64,000 nt of DNA, from positions 63,153 through 127,152 of the forward strand of contig NZ_CYGX02000028.1 in the NCBI RefSeq assembly GCF_900019265.1, given 5' to 3'. Below the pieces are notes generated by a model. The model saw nothing but the letters and a program-made list of their open reading frames with translations, did no database searches and had not been told where the DNA came from. The position numbers and the translations under genes are program-made. Of this stretch, positions 34,889 through 43,515 are shown in pieces; within the stretch, counting starts at the first letter, position 1; the number at the start of each line of letters is the position of its first letter. The DNA is from Paraburkholderia ribeironis (GTDB lineage: Bacteria > Pseudomonadota > Gammaproteobacteria > Burkholderiales > Burkholderiaceae).

Positions 34889-36430
34889 TCAAACCGGCTG
34901 CGCAATCCGGCGTTGCACCTGTTGCTGATGCCGCACCAGCAGCACGCTCAAACCGATGCATACGAACATCAATAGCGCGTTGATGGCGAGGCTCAACTGA
35001 AACGCGTACGCGTACACAGCCGGCGCGGCGCTGCCGCCGATCGCGCCGAAAAACGCGCCACTGATCGCCGCCGTGCCGAACGCGGAACCGATCTGCAGCG
35101 TCGACGACACCACGCCCGACGCAAGTCCCGCTTTCTCCGGCACGACCTCGAGCAGCACGATGCGCATGATCGACGGCAGCAGCAGGCCGTGACCCACACC
35201 CGCGCACACCAGCCCGCCGTAGAACAGCAGATCCGGCGTGGCAGACTGGGTGGCGGACCAGCCGGTTAGCGTGAAGCCGACCGTCATCATTGAAAAGCCG
35301 AGCGTCAACACGTGGCCGCCAATGCGCTTGACCACCGCCGGGGAAGTCAGCGGCCCAACCACGAAGCCGAGCGCGAACGGCATGATCGCCATGCCCGACG
35401 CGAGCGGTGTCCAATGCAGGCCGGTCTGCAGGAAGACCCCGTAGGTCAGGAAAAACGCGCTATTGCAATAAAACAGAAATGCAAGCACGAGACCCAGCGC
35501 GAAGGCCCGATTGCGGAACAGTTGCAGGTCCACCAGCGGATGCCCGCCGCCGCGTTCGACGCGTCGCTCGGTGGCGACGAACAGTGCGAACGCGGGAATC
35601 GCCAGCGCGAACATCGCGAAGGTCCACGCCGGCCAGCCAGCTTCACGGCCATGCGTCATCGGGTAGATGAGCAGCAGCAGCACCGTGGACAGCAGCGCCA
35701 CGCCCTTCAAATCGATGCCGGCGCGCGTGGCCGGTTGACTCTCCGGCACGAATTTCCACGTGCCGATAAACGCCGCGATGCCGATCGGAATGTTGATCAG
35801 GAAGATCACGCGCCAGTCGAGCCCGAACGGGTGATAAGTGATCAGCGCGCCGCCGCCCAATTGGCCGACGATCGACGACAGCCCGAACATGAAGCCGTAC
35901 AGGCTCATCACTCTCGTCTGCTGCTGCAGCGGCACGACCGCGCGAATGGTCGCGAGCACCTGCGGCGCCATCACTGCGGCCGCGATGCCCTGCACGATCC
36001 GCGCGATCACCAGCATGTGGCCACTGGTCGCGAAGCCGCACAGCGCTGATGCGACGACGAATGCCGCCATCCCTGTCATGAACATGCGGCGACGGCCGTA
36101 CAGATCGCCCAACCGGCCGCCGGTGATCAACAGCACCGCATACGCGGACGCGTAGGCGGATACCACCAGCTGCAATTGCGCGTCGCTGGCGTTCAGGCCC
36201 GTGTGAATCGAAGGCAGCGCCAGGTTGACGATGAAATAGTCGAGCGGCGCGAGGAAGGCGCCGATGAACAGCACGGCCAACGCGAGCCCCTGGCGTTCGA
36301 AGCGCGGCGTGGTCTGTCTCGCTGGCGCCATGCCGGCAGCCACCGCGCCAGGGCAGGTCGCGACGCCCGCGGCGGCGCAGGCGGATTCGACGAATGCCGC
36401 CGGAGCGGACTTGATCGATTCGGTTTTCAT
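34889..36430 (-). CDS. MFS multidrug exporter, DHA2 (14-helix) type
   Basis: 513 residues with about 14 membrane helices. Motif A is GGRLGDLYGRRRMF; motif-D1-like DYFIVNLALPSIHTGLN is in helix 1; helix 5 region shows motif-C-like GLSSIVGQLGGGALI. The N-terminal ~45 residues are a cytoplasmic Ala-rich extension. DHA2 exporters use proton antiport to extrude drugs or metabolites. It is downstream of a tetR gene in the same direction (43-bp gap), forming an autoregulated efflux operon. Confidence 0.9.
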   Translation of the reverse strand: MKTESIKSAPAAFVESACAAAGVATCPGAVAAGMAPARQTTPRFERQGLALAVLFIGAFLAPLDYFIVNLALPSIHTGLNASDAQLQLVVSAYASAYAVLLITGGRLGDLYGRRRMFMTGMAAFVVASALCGFATSGHMLVIARIVQGIAAAVMAPQVLATIRAVVPLQQQTRVMSLYGFMFGLSSIVGQLGGGALITYHPFGLDWRVIFLINIPIGIAAFIGTWKFVPESQPATRAGIDLKGVALLSTVLLLLIYPMTHGREAGWPAWTFAMFALAIPAFALFVATERRVERGGGHPLVDLQLFRNRAFALGLVLAFLFYCNSAFFLTYGVFLQTGLHWTPLASGMAIMPFALGFVVGPLTSPAVVKRIGGHVLTLGFSMMTVGFTLTGWSATQSATPDLLFYGGLVCAGVGHGLLLPSIMRIVLLEVVPEKAGLASGVVSSTLQIGSAFGTAAISGAFFGAIGGSAAPAVYAYAFQLSLAINALLMFVCIGLSVLLVRHQQQVQRRIAQPV

Positions 36431-36473
36431 GACTGATCGTTCAAAAATTCGGCAAAAAAAATTAGACGAGAAA

Positions 36474-37112
36474 TTAGACGAGCGCGCGCATGGCGACGTC
36501 CACTATTGCGCTCAGCGCATCTTCCTTGTGGGCGACTCGTCCCAGCACGCGCAGACCTTGCATCACGCACAGCAGGAAATCGCCGACGGCTTTTTCGTCG
36601 AGCGTCGAATTGAACGCGCCGCTCGTCTGGCCGCGGATCACCGACGCCGCCAGCAACGTCGCCATGCGGCGCTGAATCGCCGCGACGCGGGTGCGCAGTT
36701 CTTCGTCGCCCGGCTGCATTTCCAGCGTGGTGTTGGTGATGAAGCAGCTACGCTCGCCGCTCAGCCCACACGCAACCCGCGCGTAATGCAGCAAGGCGTT
36801 GCGCAGCGCCTCTTCCGGCGACACCGGCGCATTCAGCCGCTCGGCGAGCCGCGCGACCGACCCTTCCGCGTAATGATCCAGCGCGGCGAGCATGATGCCG
36901 TGCTTGTCGCCGAATACACCGTACAGACTGCCGCGCAACAGGCCGGTGGCCTTGCACAGGTCGTCGATCGACGTGGCGTGGTAGCCGTGGTTCCAGAACA
37001 CCTGACTCGCGCTCGTCAGCACGGTGTCCGTGTCGAACTCGCGCGGCCGGCCGCGCACGCACGCGTCGCCTGCTTGTTTCGCGGATTGCTTCGGATGGCC
37101 GGATTGCTTCAT
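36474..37112 (-). CDS. TetR-family repressor of the exporter operon
   Basis: 212 residues. N-terminal HTH: RPREFDTDTVLTSASQVFWNHGYHATSIDDLCKATGLLRGSLYGVFGDKHGIM, the standard TetR helix-turn-helix. The C-terminal ligand-binding domain resembles TetR_C_16/AcrR-like (SCFITNTTLEMQPGD). The annotated ATG at 37112 lies inside its own operator and only a few bases from the predicted transcription start, so translation may be nearly leaderless or begin later. Confidence 0.9.
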   Translation of the reverse strand: MKQSGHPKQSAKQAGDACVRGRPREFDTDTVLTSASQVFWNHGYHATSIDDLCKATGLLRGSLYGVFGDKHGIMLAALDHYAEGSVARLAERLNAPVSPEEALRNALLHYARVACGLSGERSCFITNTTLEMQPGDEELRTRVAAIQRRMATLLAASVIRGQTSGAFNSTLDEKAVGDFLLCVMQGLRVLGRVAHKEDALSAIVDVAMRALV

Positions 37113-37149
37113 AGGTGATGATATTATGACCTATCGTTCAATAAATCAA
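37111..37149 (-). promoter_or_regulatory. tetR-MFS promoter with overlapping operator
   Basis: Minus strand: TTGATT (37144-37149), 17-bp spacer, TAATAT (37121-37126). The imperfect palindrome ATAGGTcATaATATcATcACCTAT (37111-37134) covers the -10, the start site and the first bases of the tetR start codon, the normal place for an autoregulatory TetR operator. Confidence 0.75.
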
Positions 37150-37205
37150 GGCCGGTTTTCCATGGCGGGCGCTGCGGCAAATCGTGTGCACGCTGGTCGA
37201 TGCGT

Positions 37206-37241
37206 GAAAAGCCGGCGACGGGAATCGAACCCGTCGCCGGC
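37206..37241 (-). terminator. Terminator of osmC with a tRNA T-arm-like tip
   Basis: GCCGGCGACGGG and its complement form a 12-bp stem around TTCGATT, followed by TTTTC on the minus strand, 39 bp after the osmC stop codon. The tip GGGTTCGATTCCC reads like a tRNA T-arm, but no other tRNA part is present. Confidence 0.8.
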
Positions 37242-37279
37242 TTCAGCCAGGTGGAGATTGCTGGAAAAGGCGCGCCGGC

Positions 37280-37705
37280 TCAGGTTTCGAGTCTTGCGTC
37301 CATCGTGATCGTCGCTTTCAGGACCTTGGACACCGGACACCCTGCCTTCGCATCCGCGGTGGCCTTTTCGAACGCGGCCTTGTCGCCGCCAGGAATCTTC
37401 ACCGCCACGTCGAGATGCACGGCGCTGATCGTAAAGCCGCCACCGTCCTTGTCGAGCGTGACGGTTGCGGTGGTGCCGATCCGTTCGGGTGTGATGCCGG
37501 CCTTGCCCAGTTCCGCCGACAACGCCATCGAGAAGCAGCCGGCGTGCGCCGCCGCGATCAGTTCTTCCGGATTCGTGCCGATGCCGTCCGCGAAGCGTGT
37601 CGAAAACGAGTATTGGGTGTCCTTGAGGACGCCGCTGTCGGTGGAAATCGAGCCTTTGCCGTCTTGCAAGCCGCCTTGCCAGACTGCTGATGCCTTGCGC
37701 TTCAT
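37280..37705 (-). CDS. osmC: OsmC-type organic hydroperoxide reductase
   Basis: 141 residues of the OsmC subfamily: MKRKASAVWQGGLQDGKGS, GTNPEELIAAAHAGCFSMAL with the first catalytic cysteine, and DAKAGCPVSKVL with the second. Conserved Glu in PEELI is also present. Detoxifies organic peroxides in the cytoplasm. Start ATG at 37705 matches the family. Single gene with its own terminator. Confidence 0.93.
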   Translation of the reverse strand: MKRKASAVWQGGLQDGKGSISTDSGVLKDTQYSFSTRFADGIGTNPEELIAAAHAGCFSMALSAELGKAGITPERIGTTATVTLDKDGGGFTISAVHLDVAVKIPGGDKAAFEKATADAKAGCPVSKVLKATITMDARLET

Positions 37706-37810
37706 CGCTCTCTCCTGTTTATGCCCTGCTTCGCGCGCTTCACGACTGAAGATGGTGCCCGCCGCGGCGGTCCTGCCCGGTTGTTCCGCGGGGTGGGCAT
37801 CAGTTGCGAG

Positions 37811-37913
37811 TCCCCCAAAGGGACTTCCTTCGGGGCGTCTCCCAGTGGGACTTTCTTCGAGGCTCCCCCAAGGAGACTTCCTTTGGACGCCCCAAGAGGC
37901 TTCCTTCGCGGCG
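37811..37913. repeat. Four imperfect ~26-bp repeats, each able to fold
   Basis: Units beginning CCCCCAAAGGGACTTCCTTC, with variants, occur four times in a row. Within each unit CCCCAAAGG-type and CCTTCGGGG-type arms can pair. They lie in the 450-bp gap (37706-38155) between osmC and a DUF4148 gene, where no gene is seen. Resembles a REP-like cluster. Confidence 0.7.
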
Positions 37914-38155
37914 TGTCTCGCGGCGCTGCAGGCGCGGGCGTGAACCGGATTTCATCATAGGCGCTTCCGTGTGCCGTCGCCGTGACGATTCCTCGCGCAG
38001 AGGCGACGAAACCCTTCCCTCACTACATCAAAAATCGTAACAAACTTTCCTCTGAAAGGCGCTTTATTGCTGTCCTCGCAAGAAATACACTGACTTCAAC
38101 GGATCGGGACATGGGATTCAAAACCGATCTCTCAACAATCGAACTGGAGGTCATC

Positions 38156-38464
38156 ATGAAATCGCTCATTTCCGCAGTGCTCGTCGCATCCGCTCTTATC
38201 GTTCCGGCTGTTTCGTTCGCCCAGCAGGCAAACGGTCCGGTCACTCGCGCTGAAGTGCGCGCCGAACTCGTAGCCGCGCAAAAGGCGGGCCTCGTGTACC
38301 AGAACGACACCGAGTATCCGAAGACCGCCGTACAAGGCAACGCGGCCGTAGTGGCGTCGACGCAGGCGTCGCAGGACGTGGGTGGCGTGAACGGGGGTTC
38401 GTCGGCGGCCGGCGCGCCGTCGTCGGTGCAACAGCGTTTGTTCTCGACCTATCGCGGCCAGTAA
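38156..38464 (+). CDS. Exported DUF4148 protein
   Basis: 102 residues. Signal peptide MKSLISAVLVASALIVPAVSFAQ, then the DUF4148 pattern VTRAEVRAELVAAQKAGL and a short YPKTAVQGNA segment. This family is small, secreted and largely limited to Burkholderiales, with no known function. A GGAGG Shine-Dalgarno precedes the ATG at 38156. Ends with a strong terminator. Confidence 0.88.
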   Translation: MKSLISAVLVASALIVPAVSFAQQANGPVTRAEVRAELVAAQKAGLVYQNDTEYPKTAVQGNAAVVASTQASQDVGGVNGGSSAAGAPSSVQQRLFSTYRGQ

Positions 38465-38540
38465 GGCGTCGAGCCGCGCGGGTCGGCGGCCTGGTCGTTG
38501 AAAAGCAGGTAGTGTGAGAGCGGTGTAAGAGCCGCAGTCA

Positions 38541-38584
38541 GAAGCGCCCCGGTTGCGAAGTTCGCAACCGGGGCGCTTCTTTTT
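38541..38584 (+). terminator. Rho-independent terminator of the DUF4148 gene
   Basis: A perfect 19-bp stem (GAAGCGCCCCGGTTGCGAA and its complement) with a minimal loop is followed by TTCTTTTT. Confidence 0.92.
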
Positions 38585-38697
38585 GGGCGTTGCGCATCAG
38601 GGTTGCGCGCCACATTTTGTGCATCGCGCCGCGGCAAAGTCGAGGCCCGCTGTCGTAGAACACGCCCGTGAACACAAACAGGCCGCGGTCCGATCCG

Positions 38698-39255
38698 CTA
38701 TTCGGCAAACGGCAAGCTCGCCTGCCCGACCGCCCGCATGCCGAACACGTTCAGCGTCATCGCGACCAGCGCGTAGTAGCCGAGCAGACCCACCAGGTTG
38801 ATCACCACCTGATGCCCAAAGCGCTCGACCGCCTTCGCGTAGGTGGCGTCCGAGACTCGCTTCGTGTCGTACAGCTCGCTCGCGAAATCGTGGATCAGCG
38901 CGTCGTCGGCGTCGGCAAAGGCCGGGCGCCGTCCCTGGCGGATCGTCTCGGCATCCGCTTCGGTGACGCCCGCTTCGAGCGCGATCGGATAGTGGATGTA
39001 CCACTCCGCCTGCGCCTGCCAGCGCGCCGCGGTCACGAGAATCGCCAGCTCCGACAAGCGCAGCGGCAAGCCGGTCCGATAGCGGCAGAACGCGCCCAGA
39101 CGCTGCGCCTGCTGGGCCAGCTCCGGACTATGAATCCAGCCGAGAAACGGCCCGTTCAGATTGCCGCGCGGGCCGGACAGAATCTCGTCGAGCACCGCCT
39201 TCTGTTCGGGCGTGGCGGTGGAGGTGTCGAAATGAGGCAAACGTTCGGTCATCAT
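38698..39255 (-). CDS. Carboxymuconolactone decarboxylase-family protein
   Basis: 185 residues of the CMD/AhpD superfamily, of the type lacking CXXC: SELAILVTAARWQAQAEWYIHYPIALEAGVTEADAETI has the E...H pair but Gln-Ala-Glu-Trp where thiols would be, and FGHQVVINLVGLLGYYALVAMTLNVF closes the domain. A hydrolase or decarboxylase-like role is more likely than peroxidase. It lies downstream of the class III aminotransferase gene (33-bp gap) and is likely co-transcribed with it. Confidence 0.85.
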   Translation of the reverse strand: MMTERLPHFDTSTATPEQKAVLDEILSGPRGNLNGPFLGWIHSPELAQQAQRLGAFCRYRTGLPLRLSELAILVTAARWQAQAEWYIHYPIALEAGVTEADAETIRQGRRPAFADADDALIHDFASELYDTKRVSDATYAKAVERFGHQVVINLVGLLGYYALVAMTLNVFGMRAVGQASLPFAE

Positions 39256-39288
39256 CGTTCTCGCGGTTAAGCGGTGAGCTCGAATGGT

Positions 39289-40617
39289 TCAGATGGCGGC
39301 CAACGCGCCGTCGATCGCGTCGGCGAGCCGGCTGACGATTTCGTCGATGTCGCGCGCAGTGCAGATGAACGGCGGCGCCAGCAGCACATGATCGCCGATC
39401 TTGCCGTCGACCGTGCCGCCCATCGGATACACCATCAACCCGCGCACGAACGCTTCGCGCCGGATCGCGGCGTGCAGTTTCAGCCCGGCGTCGAACGGCG
39501 TCTTGCTCGCGCGCTCCTTCACCAGCTCGACACCGACGAACAGCCCCCGGCCACGCACGTCGCCGATATGCGGATGCTGCGCGTAGTGCTCGCGCAGCCG
39601 GCCACGCAATTGCTCGCCGCGCGCCAGCACGTTCGGCAGCAAGCCCTCTTCCGCGATTACGCGTTGTACTTCGAGCGCAGCGGCACAGGCGGTGGCGTGA
39701 CCGATATACGTGTGACCGTGCTGAAAGAAGCCCGAGCCGCCGACGATCGTCTGATAGATGCGATCGCTCACCAGCGTCGCGCCGATCGGCTGATAGCCCG
39801 CGCCGAGCCCCTTCGCAATGGTCAGCAGGTCCGGCGCCACGCCGTCTTCCTCGCAGGCGTAAAGAAAGCCGGTGCGACCCATGCCCGACATGATTTCGTC
39901 GAGAATCAGCAGGACTCCGTAACGATCGCACACCGCGCGAATCTTGCGAAAGTACTCGCGTACCGGCGGCACCGCCCCCGCGGTCGCGCCCACCACCGTT
40001 TCCGCGACGAACGCGGCCACCGTGTCGGCGCCGAGTTCGAGGATCTTCTGCTCGAGCTCATCGGCCAGACGCTGCGCGAAGGCCTCTTCGGTTTCGTCGG
40101 CGCGTTGTTCGCGATACGCGTAACACGGGCTGACGTGGTGCGCCTGGATCAGGATCGGCAGGAACGGCTCGCGGCGCCATGCATTGCCGCCGATCGCCAG
40201 CGCCCCCAACGTGTTGCCGTGGTAGCTCTGGCGCCGCGCGATGAAGTGGCGACGCTGCGGTTCGCCCTTCTCGACGAAATACTGGCGCGCCAGTTTCAGC
40301 GCCGCCTCGATCGCTTCCGAACCGCCGGACACGAAGTACACGTGTTCGAGCCCCGCCGGTGCGCTCGCCACCAGCCGGTCGGCGAGTTCCTCGGCCGGCT
40401 CGGTGGTGAAGAACGACGTGTGCGCATACGGCAACTGTTGCGCCTGGCGTTTGATCGCATCGATCACCCGCTGATTGCTATGCCCAAGACACGAGACGGC
40501 CGCGCCGCCGGACGCGTCGATATAACGCTTGCCGGTCGAGTCGATGATTTCGATGCCGTCGCCAGCGACTGCGACCGGCAACGTTTGCTTCGGAGAACGA
40601 TGAAAGACGGTGGTCAT
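39289..40617 (-). CDS. Class III PLP aminotransferase
   Basis: 442 residues. Omega-aminotransferase family: IDASGGAAVSCLGHSNQ, FVSGGSEAIEAALKLARQY, SYHGNTLGA, LILDEIMSGMGRTG with the PLP-contacting Asp, and the Schiff-base lysine in LTIAKGLGAGYQPIGA. The ATG at 40617 is preferred to a TTG at 40626. Probable acceptor pyruvate or 2-oxoglutarate; donor unknown (omega-amino acid or diamine). In an operon with a CMD-family gene and under a promoter overlapped by a likely RpiR operator. Confidence 0.9.
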   Translation of the reverse strand: MTTVFHRSPKQTLPVAVAGDGIEIIDSTGKRYIDASGGAAVSCLGHSNQRVIDAIKRQAQQLPYAHTSFFTTEPAEELADRLVASAPAGLEHVYFVSGGSEAIEAALKLARQYFVEKGEPQRRHFIARRQSYHGNTLGALAIGGNAWRREPFLPILIQAHHVSPCYAYREQRADETEEAFAQRLADELEQKILELGADTVAAFVAETVVGATAGAVPPVREYFRKIRAVCDRYGVLLILDEIMSGMGRTGFLYACEEDGVAPDLLTIAKGLGAGYQPIGATLVSDRIYQTIVGGSGFFQHGHTYIGHATACAAALEVQRVIAEEGLLPNVLARGEQLRGRLREHYAQHPHIGDVRGRGLFVGVELVKERASKTPFDAGLKLHAAIRREAFVRGLMVYPMGGTVDGKIGDHVLLAPPFICTARDIDEIVSRLADAIDGALAAI

Positions 40618-40808
40618 GGTGTGCAATTCCTGTGGTTGCGCCAGTGTGGTGTGCTCAATAGCCAGCCGGCCCGGAGGTGGTGCGAGCGATGAAAGTGTCG
40701 AATGCGCATTGCCCCTGCTGGTAAACGTTCATCGATACGCCCGCGCCGCCGGGTTCGAACAGCCTGCTTCCACGACACGGCTCGCACTCGTTCAACAATC
40801 GATACGTC

Positions 40809-40838
40809 TTTATACTTCCAAACAACATTTGTTGTCAA
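40809..40838 (-). promoter_or_regulatory. Aminotransferase promoter with RpiR-type operator
   Basis: Minus strand: TTGACA (40833-40838), 18-bp spacer, TATAAA (40809-40814). The -35 lies inside TTGACAACAAATGTT (40824-40838), which is repeated exactly, in the opposite orientation, at 41795-41809 in front of the rpiR gene. ACAACAtttGTTGT also makes it dyad-symmetric. Confidence 0.75.
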
Positions 40839-40910
40839 ACAATGCGACAGTGATTCATCTGGAGCGGCCTTGCGCTGTGCAAGGCCGTCGAGCGGTCAAG
40901 GCGGGAAGAT

Positions 40911-41765
40911 TTAGGGCACGTAGGCGCCCTTGGCGTGCAACGACTGCTCGGCGATCGCGAGCTGTTCGACCGCGCCCGCGCCTTCGAGCGCGAGCAGATG
41001 CGCGACGAGCGATTCGGTAAGCGCGGTGGCCGCCACCAGCGACGGAAAAAACGACGGGCTCTCGTGCGAAAAGATCAGCACCTTGTCGGCGTTCAGCGCA
41101 ATCGGCGAGACCGCGCTGTCGGTGATGGCGATCAGTTTGCTGCCTTTTTCGAGCGCGGCTTCGGCCACACGCGCCGCTTCCACCGAATACGGCGCGAAGC
41201 TGATGACGATCGTCGCGCTGTCGCGTTCGATCGTGCGCAGTTGCATTTCGAGCGTGCCGGCCTCGCCATTGAGCAACGACACCGACGGCCTGAACAGCCG
41301 GTAGCCATACACGAGGCCAAACGCCACCGCGTAACACGAGCGAAAGCCGGCCACGTGCACGTGCGGCGCGCGTCGCAAGAGCCGCGCCGCCTCCACGATC
41401 ACGCGACCGTTGTGCGCGGCGCTGACATCGAGATTATGCTGCTGCGCGACCAGCAGATCGTTCGCCAGCGCGTCTTTCGATTTGACCAGCGAGCGCGCCC
41501 GGCTCGTGAGCGGCTCGGGCCGCGTGCGCACACGCGCGACGAACAGGTCGCGCAATTCGTTCCAGCCGGGGAAACCCAGTTGCTGCGACAGGCGCACCAG
41601 CGAAGCGGGTTGCACCTGAGCCCGCTCGGCCACCTTGCGCATCGACGAGACCGCGACCTCGTCGGGATGATCGAGCAGGAAACCTGCACCCATCTGGTAC
41701 TGCGGACTCAGTTCGGAGAAGCGCGCCCGGATCAGGGCGGCGAGCTGGTCGAAGCTGTCTGGCAT
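40911..41765 (-). CDS. RpiR/MurR-family regulator (HTH + SIS domain)
   Basis: 284 residues. The N-terminal HTH_6 domain (LAALIRARFSELSPQYQMGAGFLLDHPDEVAVSSMRKVAERAQVQPASLVRLSQQLGFPGWNELR) is of the RpiR type. The C-terminal SIS domain (residues ~125-260: VHVAGFRSCYAVAFGLVYGY, SFAPYSVEAARVAEAALEKG, ITDSAVSPIA) normally binds a phosphosugar or amino sugar. It lies upstream of the aminotransferase, and a shared 15-bp element suggests control of both genes. Confidence 0.9.
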   Translation of the reverse strand: MPDSFDQLAALIRARFSELSPQYQMGAGFLLDHPDEVAVSSMRKVAERAQVQPASLVRLSQQLGFPGWNELRDLFVARVRTRPEPLTSRARSLVKSKDALANDLLVAQQHNLDVSAAHNGRVIVEAARLLRRAPHVHVAGFRSCYAVAFGLVYGYRLFRPSVSLLNGEAGTLEMQLRTIERDSATIVISFAPYSVEAARVAEAALEKGSKLIAITDSAVSPIALNADKVLIFSHESPSFFPSLVAATALTESLVAHLLALEGAGAVEQLAIAEQSLHAKGAYVP

Positions 41766-41794
41766 GCGATGGTCCGGGCGAGCCGTCGATAAGA

Positions 41795-41809
41795 TTGACA
41801 ACAAATGTT
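41795..41809 (+). promoter_or_regulatory. Second copy of the 15-bp RpiR-type element
   Basis: TTGACAACAAATGTT, identical to the element at 40824-40838 but inverted, lies 30 bp upstream of the rpiR start codon. Fits autoregulation. Confidence 0.7.
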
Positions 41810-42353
41810 ACCACCTGGCGCATTGCAATCAACAGTTCTTGCGGGGAGCTGATGAGTGGCAAACGAAATCTGTCCCGTCGGCGCTGTCAACTTGCGGGAG
41901 TTCGGCGATGACGATGCATAAGGCCACTGTGACTCAGAAAGCAGTCGACGGAGTTTGGGTGACGTTGGCAAATTCGCGCCATGCGACGAACCAGGCCGTG
42001 AGTTGTTTGCAATAGAGTGAAGCTCGCAGAAGATGTCGCTTCAGTGCGAAGTGCTGCCGGACTGGACCGAAGCGGCAACACCCGCGCCCATCGGGAGATG
42101 GCCGCCTCGGCAACCCATGCTGGCGGCGGCCGTTTTGCATTGCATCGCAGCAAGTGATTCCTCCATTCGCACGATGCGTATATGGGGCGCGCTTCCCCCT
42201 TGCACTGCCTTGCACGATGCAGAGGAGAGGACTACCTTTGAGCTAGAGATGTGCCGGCGCAGACAGACTGTACCGAAGTACGGCAAGGCGGCACAACGAC
42301 GCCAGGAGCATTTTGTTAGCGGCTCCAGCGAGTGACGCGCAGCGAGGTGACCT
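41810..42353. other. Gene-free region ahead of the oxidase operon
   Basis: No protein family or RNA gene is recognisable in about 540 bp. It must contain the promoter of the cytochrome oxidase operon, but I cannot point to a convincing -35/-10 pair. Confidence 0.5.
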
Positions 42354-43502
42354 ATGTCGCTTGCGATTGCCCTGTTCCTGATCATCGTATTGGCGGTGGG
42401 GTTTCACTTTGCCAGTCCCTGGTGGATCACGCCGATCGCCTCGAACTGGGTGCGCATGGACGACATGCTGACGATCACGCTCGTCATTACCGGCGCGCTC
42501 TTCATCGCGATCAACCTGTTCATGGTGATCGCACTGGTGCGCTACCGCCACCGCAAGGGTCATCGCGCTACTTACGAGCCGCACAACAGGCGGCTGGAAT
42601 GGTGGCTGATCGGCCTGACCTCTCTAGGCGTGGCAGCGTTGCTGGCACCGGGGCTGTTTGTCTACGCGGACTACATACGGCCGCCGCGCAACGTGCTGCA
42701 GATGGAAGTGTTCGCCCAGCAATGGCAATGGCGCTTCCGCTTTGCCGGCCCCGGCGGCAAGCTGGGCACGACGGACGTGCGCTACATCAGCAACGACAAC
42801 CCCTTCGGCCTGAACCCCGGCGACCCCAACGGCCGTGACAACTACCTGATCGAGACGCCCGAGGTGCACCTGCCGCTCAACCGGCCGATCCAGGTCCTGA
42901 CACGGTCGCGCGACGTGCTGCACGACTTCTACGTACCGCCGTTCCGTGCGCGCATGAACATCGTGCCCGGCATGGTGACCTCCTTCTGGTTCACGCCGAC
43001 CAAGGCGGGGCGTTACGACATCCTGTGCGCGCAGCTTTGCGGTATCGGGCACGCCAACATGCGCGGCGTGGTGGTGGTGGAAGACGAAGCATCGTTCTCG
43101 CGCTGGCTGGCGCAGCAGAGCACGTTCGCGCAGCTGCAGCAGGCCAGGGTGCAGGCCGCACCCGCCGCTGCAGGCGGCAGCGCCCACGCGCTCGCTGACC
43201 AGGGCAAGACGCTCGCAGAGGCCAAGGGCTGCTTCGCCTGCCATACCGTGGACGGCAGTCCGCGCGTGGGCCCCACCTGGAAGGGCCTGTACGGCAAAAC
43301 CGAAACGATGGCCGACGGCAGCACCGCGAAGGTGGACGAAGCCTATCTGCGCGCCTTCATCCGCAATCCTAAGGCCCGCGTCGTGAAGGGCTTCGCACCC
43401 ATCATGCCGACCTTCGACCTGAGCGAGCAGGAGCTGACCGCGCTGGTGACGTACATCGAAGCGCAAGGCGCTCCGGCCGCCAGCAGCGCAGCCCAACCCT
43501 AG
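42354..43502 (+). CDS. coxB: Cytochrome c oxidase subunit II with fused cytochrome c (caa3 type)
   Basis: 382 residues. Two N-terminal membrane helices, then a periplasmic cupredoxin domain with the CuA site: His190 in VLHDFYVPPF, Cys225, Cys229, His233 and Met236 in CAQLCGIGHANM; the electron-entry aromatic cluster is QQWQW. A C-terminal class I cytochrome c domain follows with the heme motif CFACH (Cys293-His297) and a distal Met in FAPIMPTF. The fusion defines a caa3-type oxidase that takes electrons from cytochrome c on the periplasmic side. First gene of a five-gene operon. Confidence 0.93.
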   Translation: MSLAIALFLIIVLAVGFHFASPWWITPIASNWVRMDDMLTITLVITGALFIAINLFMVIALVRYRHRKGHRATYEPHNRRLEWWLIGLTSLGVAALLAPGLFVYADYIRPPRNVLQMEVFAQQWQWRFRFAGPGGKLGTTDVRYISNDNPFGLNPGDPNGRDNYLIETPEVHLPLNRPIQVLTRSRDVLHDFYVPPFRARMNIVPGMVTSFWFTPTKAGRYDILCAQLCGIGHANMRGVVVVEDEASFSRWLAQQSTFAQLQQARVQAAPAAAGGSAHALADQGKTLAEAKGCFACHTVDGSPRVGPTWKGLYGKTETMADGSTAKVDEAYLRAFIRNPKARVVKGFAPIMPTFDLSEQELTALVTYIEAQGAPAASSAAQP

Positions 43503-43515
43503 CGGAGCAGACGCA

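Noticed and set aside
34801..34983. 60-codon plus-strand frame in the AT-richer gap
   Set aside because: Runs into the antisense of the exporter gene and shows no family feature or ribosome site.
37206..37241. tRNA gene suggested by the T-arm sequence
   Set aside because: No acceptor stem, D arm or anticodon arm can be built on either strand; it is a terminator stem followed by T residues.
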